Below are positions 1 to 11,800 of a DNA stretch of 64,000 bases, piece by piece (within the stretch, counting starts at the first letter, position 1; each line of letters starts with the position of its first letter). Made by a program: the position numbers and the translations under genes. Below the pieces are notes generated by a model that saw only the letters and a list, made by a program, of their open reading frames with translations, ran no database searches and was not told the origin of the DNA. The stretch comes from Prochilodus magdalenae (lineage: Eukaryota > Chordata > Actinopteri > Characiformes > Prochilodontidae). Location of the stretch: positions 1 through 64,000 of the forward strand of contig JAMWET010007171.1 of NCBI GenBank assembly GCA_024036415.1, given 5' to 3'.

Positions 1-144
1 AACTAAAACAAATGTTACTGTGTGAAAAATATCCCCACAATGTCACACATTTGCTCATGAGTATGTTTTTTTTTTTTTCAAAATTTTAAAACCTTGATGT
101 GTGTTTAAGGTATTGTTTTGTGTCTCTATTAGTCAGCAACTTAC

Positions 145-318
145 TGTAGTTTCTCCAGTTTGCAGTGCTCATCCGAAAGTATGTCAGAGATCAACTTTAC
201 TTCTGAGTCTCCAAATGTATTCCAGTTGAGATTCAGCTCTTTCAGGTGTGAAATGTTTGATTTCAGAGCTGAAACTAGAAAAGTGCAGCTTTCCACTGTA
301 ACACTGCAACACTGCAGC
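145..318 (-). CDS. LRR exon of an NLRC3-like gene
   Basis: This 174-nt exon has an acceptor CTGCAG just above 318 and a donor GTAAGTTGC just below 145. It codes one ribonuclease-inhibitor-type leucine-rich repeat pair, with SALKSNISHLKELNLNWN in the middle and CKLEKLQ at the end. Length, phase (one base completes a codon, two bases carried over) and consensus match the LRR exons of the two NLR genes in this window. It could be the distal LRR exon of gene 1 across a 7.5-kb intron, or it could belong to the gene that starts at 1044. Phase is the same everywhere, so it does not decide. The exon itself is well supported; the parent gene is not. Confidence 0.8.
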
Positions 319-786
319 CTGCAGAGAGAGGAAGAATCCTTATACTAACAATTCAACACAGAGCAAAAGGAGAACTAGATAATAACAAACGTATGCTGTA
401 TTTTCTGCACACAAAAACATCAATCCCACACTCTGCCTTATATATTTTCAAAGCATAGCTGCATGTTTTGCTTTTACATAACATTTGTCACATAATTGTT
501 GGGACATTTCTGACCCAAAGACAACATAAGCGTAATCAAACAGCAATAGTGCCACTTTTTCATCAGGCTAACCTTTTACCCTTAGTCACTTCAATTGTTT
601 ATTTTCAAATTTAGAAAAGATTTTACTGAGAACACAATTTAAAGTAAGTGTTTTATTTCATAATTTCATAATGGCTTTTGTAGAAGTTTCTGCTCTTCCA
701 AAGCACCAAATGAAAAAAAGCATATACACTTATATATTATTATATGTATACACTTCTAAACAGGCACCTATACTCATCATACCCAC

Positions 787-1044
787 CTAAACTCAGCAGA
801 AATGTTAACCTCTCTGAAGTGTAACTGATTGTCTATCAACTGGTCACTGTTTGTAGATGTACAGCTGGGTTCAGGTAAGGCTGATCTCTGATCTGAATTC
901 GGACTGAAATACAAACAATCATTATTGGACATGTTCGTATTGATAAATGTGAAAACATTCAAACTCCTCACAAAGGCCCTCACTGTCTCACCTCTCAGTT
1001 TCCTTTGCATCACTCTCAATTTCCGTTTCATCTTTGGAGGCCAT
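787..1044 (-). CDS. N-terminal exons of a third NLRC3-like gene (partial)
   Basis: Two exons are visible. Exon 1 (992-1044, 53 nt) starts with ATG and reads MASKDETEIESDAKETER, ending at donor GTGAGAC in phase 2. Exon 2 (787-903, 117 nt) follows a TTTCAG acceptor, contains PEPSCTSTNSDQLIDNQLHF, and ends at donor GTGGGT, also phase 2. The P-E-P-S-C-x-S-x-x-S-D-x-x-x-D pattern matches the repeated N-terminal exons of gene 1 (13048-13878). No FISNA or NACHT exon lies between here and the LRR exon at 145-318. The gene therefore either continues off the left edge, lacks NACHT, or is a broken copy. The exon calls are fairly sure; the gene's completeness is unknown. Confidence 0.6.
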
Positions 1045-3178
1045 TTCTTTATCTAACAGATGTGAGCCATGTCCCTTTAAAAACAGAAAAACACCGTCAG
1101 TAATTTACCTCAAAACTGATACCTAACATCTCGTTCTGTTCTAAACACAAATGCTATATGTAATTAAAAAAAAGCTGACCTGTCTCTGAACTTCTTGTTT
1201 TCAAAATATAATGCATTCTCACATTAATTTTTAGAAATAAATCAGCCTGCAATGGTTATTTTTTACTTTTGGAAATTGTTGTAAAGAATTTACATGTTAA
1301 TTAAATGGAAAGCATAGTAAATAACTCTGTTTTATACAAAAGTAAAATTTTATATTGCAATATCCAACACAAAACTAGTTTAGCAGCACCAACTGACTAC
1401 ACAATAACCATTGCAGCAAACTCATAGAAGGAAGTTGTTTTTTAGAGTGAATGCTTTACAGTCTTTGAATGCCTTACAGGCATGAGGTTTAGAACAAACA
1501 TCAACCAAAATGACAAAGATATTCGCATATGGCTTCTTGCGTGCACTGTAGATTCAAGGACAGATTTTACATCAGGTTTATATTTAGGATGTTCCGTAAT
1601 ATATATTATGAAGTATAAATTACTATCTTCTGTGTTTTACGTTCAAATTTCACTCATCTGCTTATCTGATCTGCATGTGTATTACTACTGTTCTACTGTT
1701 AAATATTAAATTGAGTCTACAAGGAACTATTTATAGTTCTCAAAACAATGCAATGCAAAGTAAAGGCTTTTGCACAATTACTTAATACAAACATATTAAT
1801 CTTAAAAATGATATGTAAGTCTTCTGCTGCCATGAAAATAACATTTATTTTAAAAAGCAATAACTTTTTTTTTCATGTAAAATTACATCAGATTTGGATA
1901 CTCACTGTGTACTTCTCCCAAAGTGCACTGGATTATATTGTTATTGGCTTGTCCACAAAATAAAAGCTGATGAGAGTTTCACTGTTGTGGTTAATGCTAC
2001 TTTAGTTTCTTAACCTTAGGAGGAAGTGCAGTACACTTGTTCTCGAACTTGTCTCTCTCTCTTGCTCTCTTACACACACATACACACCTACACCCGCATA
2101 AGCAAACCTTTTTGGATAAAGCAATATCTGCTTTGATGATTTCTGCTTTGTTCATTTCAGGGAATTGAGCCTGTATGTGACAGAATATTATGTAAAATAT
2201 AAAATCATTAACAATGTTAAAATTAAAATCTTAAACATAAAAGAATCCCCACAGACAAGAACCTCTCTCACGCACCCCTCTCTTTCACACACAAACACTA
2301 TTTTCTAACTATTCTAGTCTAACTATTCCAGCTCAAGGGTAGAGTATGTGTGTACCATTTAATTTATGTAATTGCATGTAAATAAATACATCCAGTGTAT
2401 TATCATCATCATCATCATCATCATACACACCCCTCTGTTATTCAGTCCCTGTGTGTGCATATGTTTGTGTTTATAATTTTATAAAATAGACCACAACTAC
2501 TTCTTCTTTCCTACACTTCAAGTGAAAGCTAATCAGCTAATCATGGCTTAGAAATGCATAATTATCATCTATCAAACGTTATTAAACATTAATATGTAAT
2601 AACATAACATTACATTATGTGCAGGTTTGTGACTGGCCATACTGGAGCACCTTCACATATGTGAGGCCTTTGGAATCTCTCTTCAGTACATAATTTTAGC
2701 CCAGCCCAGCATACGATACCCCAATCTTCATTGGTTTGCTGATAAAACTGTGAAAGCTTTACTGGACTAGACTCTGGGGAAAATAATGTATTATTTATTT
2801 TCATGGTCAGATTCTCTTGATTGTAATATAAAGAGCTTGTTCCTCAAGCCATCAGCCCATCACTTTAAATTGAAATGAAACAAGATCAAAGCGCTTGTCC
2901 AAGCATGATTGTGCACAATGTAAATTAAATGCAAATGTAATTCCTCAAGTAAATATGCCATTATCATCCTATTATGTCATCCAATTATATGATGTATGTT
3001 ATGTTATGTATAATATAGCAAAACAACAGTAAGCATCAACAAAATACATCCATTATCCTAAACACTCTCCAATTTAGATGCAAAATCTTATCAAGCAGCA
3101 TTGAGCCATCACGCTCTTGAGACAAGTGATTGATCAGTGATTTTATAAAAATCAGTAAATTAATAAAAAAGATTCTAC

Positions 3179-3247
3179 CTGTCGTTTCTCCAGTTTACAG
3201 AATGTGGTCCTCCAGTACAGTAGTCTATATCCAGACTCTGTCTAATG
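3179..3247 (-). pseudogene. LRR-exon relic
   Basis: On the minus strand the sequence reads ESGYRLLYWRTTFCKLEKRQ and then GTAGAATC. This matches the end of the family's LRR exon (D-S-G-V-x-L-L ... C-K-L-E-K-L-R, then a donor). Upstream the match breaks at a TAG stop, and no full 174-nt exon can be built. It is probably the 3' part of a decayed LRR exon from the NLR cluster. Confidence 0.5.
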
Positions 3248-5843
3248 TTCATGGGTGAAAAAGCTTTTATTTTGTATTCCTCTGCAATTTAGTACAAAAT
3301 TTTTCATTACAAATTCTAAATTTCAGCACCACATTTTGTAAAAAAAAGTAAAATCTTGAATTTCAGAACTTTCTTGTATTTTCCACAGTGTGTCCATCTT
3401 TTGCTTTCATACCACTTGAGCTGACCTGAACTCCACAAGACACTAATGAGCAGATCACCTTTCACCTGAGAGTCATCTGATCATGTGATTTAGTAGAAGA
3501 GACAGCAAAAAAGCACTATAAGCAAGTTTTCAGGGTCTGTAAACATCAGTTTGAGGAGAAATCATTTATAGCATTTAAAACCACACATTCTCACAAGTAT
3601 ATACACACACGCTAAAGTCTTGAAATAAGGCAAGTGTATACACACCAGCTTAAGTCTTGCACAAAATGTTATCCAGACTTTACTACACTACTTTCACAGA
3701 TACTACTGATTTCTCTCTTACATATTCACATATTCTCATCATGTGACATTTATACCTAGTTCATAAAACCAATGTTTGAACACCTTCTGAATCTAAACTG
3801 GTTTGTCCTGCTCTTCTGGTGTTTTACTGGAGGTAGAGTCATGCAGTCATGGCAAAAGACAATACTTCCTTATTTTTTATAAAAATAGATTTATAGATTT
3901 TTGTGTTTATGTATGATGTTTGTTATGCTGTCTACATATCTATTGCTAGTTTAACCAAATCATGTTCAAGTCAAGTTTTAATGAACACCTCCTCATTTTC
4001 ATTCTCAGTCTCACTATTAAGTGTTTCTAACAACTGTGTAATAAATCAGTAACAGTACACACAAGAACAGCGTAACCATAGGAAGTGTCTTGACTATTAC
4101 AAATAGAATCCTGTATTGCAGCTTATGCAGTTACACAAGTTCAGGGGTGGCAACACAGGGTTTTTTTCTTTTACACATGCAATAGCATTAAGGTAATTGC
4201 ATTTAAATGAGCATCTGACTTTTGTCACTGAGGTCTAATTACCTTATTATAAGACAACTACATCAGCAAAGAAATTACCAACTTTCTAAACGTTTAACCA
4301 GCAGTAGTAGTATGACTGTGTCCAAACCAACATGTTTGAATTGTTCTGTAATGGTTACACAGTAATGGTGACGGTATTGACACAGCCGCAGCACATATCT
4401 TTAAGGAAGTAATGTTTTTGTAATTGATAAAAAATGTGACCTCACAACCATGTTTGAATTAAAGACAATAATGACTGAATATTTTAACTTTAACTGTATG
4501 ATACCTAAACAACATCCACACACAGGAACTGTCCACTTACATTACTCATACATGGCTACTGTGGAAAGTTTGGGTTGGAACATGGTAACCTGATCAAATC
4601 ACATGCAGTCATACCCTTGATTATAATGCCTAATATCCACTAAATACAGAAGTTGTTACTCTGTTTAATGTACTGTTGTGCAACTGGAGACATTTCATTT
4701 AAAGTGTGACCTTATTTTCTATATTGTTTGAGAACCTCCAAGCCAACCATTTAGAAACTGCACAGACTTTTCATCTGTTTGAAATCACAATGCTCCCATT
4801 TAGGTCAAATGGTTATTCTACAGATCTTAATTATTTAAGCTGGCTAAGGCAGTGCTGAGCATTGGTCCTCCCACTTAATTGCTACCTTAAATGAACTTGA
4901 AGTAAGCCTGCTAATCTACAACTGATGGTACACATTTAGAAAAATAACTGACTATCTGTGACAACAAATTGTCCTGTTTACGTCATGCTCACTTGCTAAC
5001 AAAGATAACACTGAATAAAAAGTATCTGCTAACAGTTAGCATTATATGGCTATTAACTTTGTCCTTAATAGCAGCAGTATGACTTTTGAGTGAAAGGCCT
5101 TCACAGAAATCTTTTCTGCAAGACTAAGCCTTAAAGACGTAAGGCAGTTAGTATCTTTTAATACTGATGTGACAAAAGTTCTCAAAATAGTTTCAACTTG
5201 TTGGACTGGAAATGTTCTTCATGTGCTCAGAAATCTGCAAGCATCTATTTTAGGCATTTGGTAACCCTTTCTGTGTCCTAGATATATATGATACCACATG
5301 TACTTGTATTATACTGGTCAGTATATTGTGTCTTCCAACCCAATTATTGTTTCTGCTTGTTTATAACAGTGACTCCTGTGTTTTAGTTTTTTCTCCTTCC
5401 TGCAGTTTTGGTTTGGAGTCTTAAAATCAGAGAAAACAGTAAAATAGTAAATTAATGTAACACTAGATGGCGCAGTAGACCAGCAAAAGTCCTCAGGTAT
5501 GCCTTTGCTGCAGTCTTGCTCTGTCTCTGTCTAGTCTTGCTCTGATAATAGGTCATTTTAGTGTAATAGGTTGTATAAAGCTTTTTTCTGCATTTAATTG
5601 CTTGTTTATGATATACTGGACTGAAAGTAAGAGTTTTGGTTTTGTAACTTGAGTGAATGGGACTGGTTTATTATGTGCAGATTTTCCTGATCAAACTTGT
5701 ATTTGTGTAAAAATTTCATCGCTTTTTCTTATAGGACAGTGGTTTGTCTAAGAGAGACAACAAATTCATGCTGTGTTGTGCAGTTGCAACTCTCATTTTG
5801 TAAATAGTTGACTTCAACAATTTGTCAGATAACAGCATGATAA

Positions 5844-6232
5844 TACACTGCCCGGCAAAAATAGGTGACTAACATCAATTTAGCTTTGATCATGGCATGC
5901 ATTTACTGTGGCATCATTCCCACAGGCTTCTACATAGTCACATTTATTTCTGTCCAGAGCTGCATTAATACAATACAAAACATTCAGCATCAGGTTTCAG
6001 CATCTCCTTAGGTGTCTTCTCTGCTTGATGCATGGAAATAATTTGACCTTATAAAACAGATTAGCATCTTTTTTCACAACCACAGGATGTGTCTTTCCAC
6101 ATGGCTACTCATTGCATCAGTTTAAATTACTTGTTGCCAGCTGAAACATAATCACCCATGCAGTAATTATTTTACTTTTACTTATTTGTTTAGTAAAATG
6201 AAGGTAGTGACCTTTTTTGGCCAGGCAGTGTA
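5844..6232. mobile_element. MITE with about 29-bp terminal inverted repeats and TA ends
   Basis: The left end reads TACACTGCCCGGCAAAAATA. The right end, reverse-complemented, reads TACACTGCCTGGCCAAAAAA. Both ends are flanked by TA, the target of Tc1/mariner elements. The roughly 390-bp interior has no transposase reading frame, so this looks like a non-autonomous Tc1/mariner-type element. Confidence 0.75.
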
Positions 6233-7814
6233 TAATAAAGTGATAGCTCAACAGATTGGCACTGCTTTTTGTGTAGTAATATTTATGTAAAGTAGTTATG
6301 CTGAATATTTAAGGCCTCAAATTAATAACAGTGTTTGGCTTTAGCCCCAGTTTCTCTAAAGAAAAGAAGGAAACAATGCAAAAGTGTAAGAGCAATGGAT
6401 TTAATTGTGTGCAACATTCAATCACATAGAATTGTTTTTCTTCCTTGCAAACTAGTCTCTTCCACCACATGATTATACCTAGTGGTGTTAATTAGTGACT
6501 ACCGTATGTTTTACCGTATGTGTTTTAGCATTGTATTGAACTTATGTAAAAGACTTTGTATAGCTAGGCATAAAACAGCACTACCATTCAGGAAACATTC
6601 TTTAGTAGATGTACCATCATTCACTGAGCTCTTCAACCCAGCATGCATGTTTCAGCTTTATCAAAATCAGTTTCTGCAAAGGAGTGCCTCACACCATGTT
6701 TCACACCTTCTATTCAAATGACCAAATTAAATGAAAATTACATTTAAAAATAAAATAAAAATTTCTTTAAATTGATCATAATCTATAGCTTTTTGACAGT
6801 TAATAGTCTGTAGAAATTGTAAATAAAAACACAACTTAGTGTGTACATTATTCAGATTAATTAAGTGAAAAGGCAACATATCAAAAAAATAGCTTGTTTA
6901 CATACATGCCTACTTTGAATTTAATGCCAGCAACTTTTTTATTTGTTTTATGTCTATCTATGGGACCTAATATCTATAAAATGTCCATAGAATTCTAAGA
7001 AATCTCTGTATGCAAGGGTCAAGGCTGACAACCAGTGCTGAATGGCCATTGTCCTCAGACCTCAGGTGACAACGCATTAAAAACACCTCATGAATAAAAA
7101 CTATGGCCTGTGAACATCTGGCATGTGGTCCAGGCTTGTCACCCACTGAAAGCATTTGGCACATTATAAATTGAGAAATTTGATGAAGGAGACTCTAATC
7201 TGTTAAGCAGTTGAAATCCTTTCTCAAGCAGGAATGGGAAATAATTTCACTTCAGCACTGTTTTTCTTACTTCCCAAATGCTTACAGACGTGATGAAACA
7301 CATCTCACTGTCCCACTTTATGAAAAAATATTGCTGGCATTAAAAATAAATTGGGTGTATATTATTTTAAAACAAACAAACAATAGTACAATTGCCAGTG
7401 TACTATTCTAATTGAACATTGAATTTAAAATATTACATGTCATTCCATTCTATTAGTTACATTTTACAAAGTGTCCCCAGCTTTGTTGAAAACAAGGTAC
7501 ACTACAATACTGACATCTAAGAATAATCCCATCCTGAGGGACTAACGGCAATCCTTTAAGAGCTAAAGGTAGTGGCTAAATACAGACGCTTAAGCATACC
7601 AGCTTTGATTAAGGTGCAGATACAGAAATTATTATTTGCACAATGCTTGAGGGATATTTCCAATCAGGCGTAGAAGCTGTAGGACAGAGAAATGCACAGA
7701 ACGGTCAGATATGAACATGCACAAAGTCCCTATGACCACAAGATGAGTGGAGCGATTAAAAGAGTATTTCAGTGAAATTAATATAGGTGTGAAATAGTAG
7801 TCTGGGCTACTCAC

Positions 7815-8820
7815 TGTAATTTCTCCAGTTTGCAATTTGAGTCCTTCAGTAGATCAGAAAGCATCTTTACTCCTGAGTCTCTTATCTTATTGTGGCTCAC
7901 ATTTAGCTCTCCAAGAGATGCGAAATTTGACTTCAGAGCTGAAGCAAGAGCAGCACACCCTTCTTCAGTAATACCACAATCATACAGTCTGCCAAAAGAG
8001 CAAGTTAAATGGTCAAAAGTAAGGCATAATTAGATGTATGAATATGTCTAGTATGAATATGTTGAGCAAGAGCGAAGATTTTATTCTCACTCTAATTTCT
8101 TTAGTTTACAGTGTGGATCCTTCAACAGAGCAGAGAGCAGATTCACCCCCTGGTCTGCAATGTTATTCATTCCCAAATTGAGCTCCCTGAGGTTTGAGGG
8201 GTTTGATTGCAGGGCTGAAACAAGTGCAGAACAGCCTTCTGCTGTAATACTGCAGTTATTCAGCCTACACACAAAGCATAAAAGACACATTTCCAGGTTA
8301 AGCTTGGCAAAATGGTTTTTTTGCAAATGCTATTTTTGTTTAAAGAGGTGATCTCACCCTAGATTCCTGAGTTTGCATTGTGTATTCTGCAGTCCTTCAC
8401 ACAGAAATGTCAATCCTAAATCCTGTAGATTATTATTGCCCAAATTCAGTTCTTTTAAATTTGAGACATTTGAACTGAGAACAAAAGCCAGAGTTGAACA
8501 GCTTTTCTCTGTAAGCATACAGCCACAAAGTCTAGAAGAGAATGATATCAGAACAGATTAATTTTTAAATAAACATGGTCAAGTTGTTTTTTTATTTTTT
8601 TATGTGTTAAAAAGAACATTGAAAGACAGTATTTGTGATGATCTACCTAAGTTTTTCCAGTTTACACTGTGGGTGTTCCAGTCCATCTGAGAGCAGTTTC
8701 ACTCCTTTGTCTTGCAGATTATTTGTACTCAGGTCCAACTCTTTTAGATTTGAAGAATTTAAGATGAGAGCCGAGGCCAGAATGGCACAGCTTTTTTCTG
8801 TAAGGTTGCAACCATTAAGG
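7815..8820 (-). CDS. Four tandem LRR exons of gene 1
   Basis: The exons are 8647-8820, 8358-8531, 8091-8264 and 7815-7988, each exactly 174 nt. Each codes one RI-type repeat pair with the family frame C-x-L/I-T-x-x-x-C, then L-x-E-L-N/D-L, then C-K-L-x-x-L. Examples are [10 protein letters not shown] in the first and [10 protein letters not shown] in the third. Introns between them are only 100-120 bp for the first three spacings. Donors are GTAGAT, GTGAGA, GTGAGA and GTGAGT. Equal size and phase mean exons can be added or lost without breaking the frame, as expected for a ligand-sensing repeat array. Confidence 0.85.
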
Positions 8821-11800
8821 CTGGGGATGAAATTTGTTGAACATAAGTAAGCTTTATGTTGGCTAATGATAACAAGGTGAATAAAATTCACTTAAGACAT
8901 ATGAAGAATAATCTCAAAAATGAACACTGTGATAATGACAAGTAAATACTAAAAAGTTAATAATGTTAATTATGTAAATAATGTTAATCAATCAACTTTA
9001 GTTGTGATTTTAGTTTTCTACTTAGCATGAGTTTTGAGATTATTAGTCACGTCACGCAGCTTGAACTAAGTTTAGCCTGGCATGTTGTGAAATTTGGTTC
9101 TGCATTATGTTTGCCAATCTTCACTCAAAGACTACCATGTATTTTCTATATGACTGCATGCATTGAACCATAACATCTATACCTTTATGTGTTGGGACAA
9201 ATACCTTACCATTACACCCCAATTCCATAGGCATTCATGTACATTTAAGGAGGTAATTAAATAAAAGAATACGATTACTAACTGGCCACTCTTATCCTAC
9301 AGTGGTGCTACAGTAATCTATTCATAGAGATATGTTTGGTTTTATGTTTGTACAATTCATGCATTGATAACTGAAAACAACAGGTTGAAGCTGAAGGACT
9401 CTGCTGAGATTGCTACATAACACAATGTATGGCATAATAAAAAAGAAAAGCCTGGGTTGTACATCAATAAAAATAATAGACATGATTCTAATTCAGTTTC
9501 TAATTAAAATGTCTCTTTGATCCAAATAGATCAAAACAGTTAATGGTTCAGATAATATTTTTTATTATACTCACTTTGCTTTTATGGATGCTTTGACCAC
9601 TGGCAGTAGTTTCAGCAAACTGTCCTCTGATGGGTCATATTTGCTCAAATTAAACTCCTTCAGCTCTGCCTCTGAACTCAGGAGCACAAACACCAGAGCT
9701 GACCACTGAACAGGTGAAAGGTTTACTTCAGTGAAGTTTCTAGAGGCAGCACGTGTAGAAAGACGATTCATGCCTTTTCTGAACAAGTATGTTTGTACCT
9801 CCTGCTCTAGAGAATGGTCATTCAGTTCATTCAGACAGTGAAAGAGATTGATGGATTTCTCAGGAGATGAGATCTCTTTAATTTTTTTCTTGATGTACTT
9901 GACTATTTCTTCCTTGTGTGAGCTTCTCATTGTCTGTGGCAGAAGGCTCCGTAAGAGAGTTTGGTTGGACTCCAGCGAAAGACCTAGGAGGAAGCGGAGG
10001 AAAAGGTCCAGGTGTCCATTCTTGCTCCGTAAGGCCTTGTCCACTGCACTTTTAAGAAGATCAGACATTTCTGGCTTGTGGGTAGAATTCACAAATTTGG
10101 GGACTTTTTTCTCAAATGTCTTCCTGTTGTTGGTGAAGAAGGACAGAAACACAAACAAAGCAGCCAGAAACTCCTGAATGCTCAGGTGTACAAAGCTGTA
10201 TACTTCCCCCAGATGCAGTCCAAACTTCATTCTGAAGATCTGAGTGCACACTCCTGAGTACACCGACACTTCTCTGGCATCAATGCCACACTCTCTCAAG
10301 TCCTCTTCATAGAAGATTAGGTTGCCTTTTTCTAGTTGTTGGAAAGCCAGTTTTCCCAGTGTCAAGATGATCTTGCTTGTCTGGTCAGGATCAGTGTTGC
10401 TTTTTCCTTGATATTTTTGTTTGGTGTTTTTGATTTGGAAAATCAAGAAATGTGCAAACATTTGAGTCAGAGTCTTGGGGACCTCTCCACCCACTGCTTT
10501 GTGACACATTTTCTCCAGAACAGTAGCTGATATCCAACAGAAGACGGGTATGTGGCACATGATGTAGATGCTTCTTGAGGACTTTATGTGTGTAATGACT
10601 CTGTCAGCCAGACTTTGGTCACTGATCCTCTTCTTGAAGTACTCCTCTTTCTGCGGGTCACTGAATCCTCGTACCTCTGTTACCTGGTCTACAAACTCAG
10701 GAGGTATCTGACCGCACGCTGCTGGTCGAGAGGTTATCCAGAGAAGAGCGGACGGTATCAGATTTCCCTTGATGAGGTTTGTTAGCAGGACATCCATTGA
10801 GGTCGTTTCTGCTATGTCAAATAAGCTCTCATTGTTCTGGAAATCAAGCGGAAGTCTACATTCATCCAAACCATCAAAGATGAACATCACTTTGAAGTCA
10901 GTGTAATCTGATAATCCCGATGTCCTTGTTTCTGTAAAATAGTGATGTAAAAGATCCACCAGGCTGAGCTTTTTATCCTTCATTAAGTTTAGCTCCCTAA
11001 AAGGAAGTGGAAATACGAATTGAACATCTTGATTTGCTTTTCCTTCAGCCCAGTCCAGAATGAATTTCTGCACAGAGACAATGCCAGCAACTCCTTTAGT
11101 CAGTACAGTTCTGATTGGTTTCTCTTGTTCAGCTAGGGTTTTAAAAATATCATTGCAATTGATGGGTGTCTCTTGTGTTGGTGGCCTTCTGGATGCTGTC
11201 TCAATCTTTCTCACCTCATGTTCATTATTGACCTCTCCACTCACACCTTCTGTAACGTACAGCTCTGTATAGATCTCGTTCAGAAGCGTCGAGGTTCCAT
11301 AGTCAGGAATTCCTTCATTAATGATCTGAAATTTTTTCTTCAGTTTGGATTTGAGTTTTTGCTGATATGAAGGGACAATTTCTGAAAAATATGTAAGAAA
11401 ACAACTGTACATGTTAATTACAACTTTTTAAAAAATAATAATATTATTATTACTACTATATATTTTAAATAATACTACTTTTAAATGATCAACAGCATAT
11501 TACTAAATTAGTAATATATTAACCCGATCTCTTACTTGTCTGAAGAGCAGTGGACAAATTTGACAGGTTCATGTCTTTCAGAACCTGAAGTGTCATCTTC
11601 AGAGCCCCTTCTGTGAAACTGCTCTGACCCTCATCCTCTACATCTCTCTCAGTGCATCCTAGGTAATTTGGATTCAGTAACTTCCAAAACCTCTTCAGCT
11701 CATTCTTTAGCCGAGAGATGATTCTGTCCTCAAGCTCCTGGTTGTTTAATGATAAAAAGATTAACCAGTATAGACAGCCTTTCCCATAAAATCTTTCTAT

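Larger units (their letters stand above)
1045..7814. other. AT-rich noncoding stretch between NLR exons
   Basis: No intact coding exon is visible on either strand. Short ORFs here have no family resemblance. It holds a short TCA microsatellite (about 2399-2424), an LRR-exon relic (3179-3247) and a MITE (5844-6232). A piece near 3795-3842 resembles one upstream of gene 1 (19012-19065) and may be an untranslated first exon. The rest shows nothing I recognise. Confidence 0.6.

Noticed and set aside
2610..2804. 64-aa minus-strand frame checked for an NLR terminal exon
   Set aside because: No LRR or B30.2 motif and no acceptor in phase.
9848..10177. 109-aa plus-strand frame
   Set aside because: Antisense shadow of the gene 1 NACHT exon.
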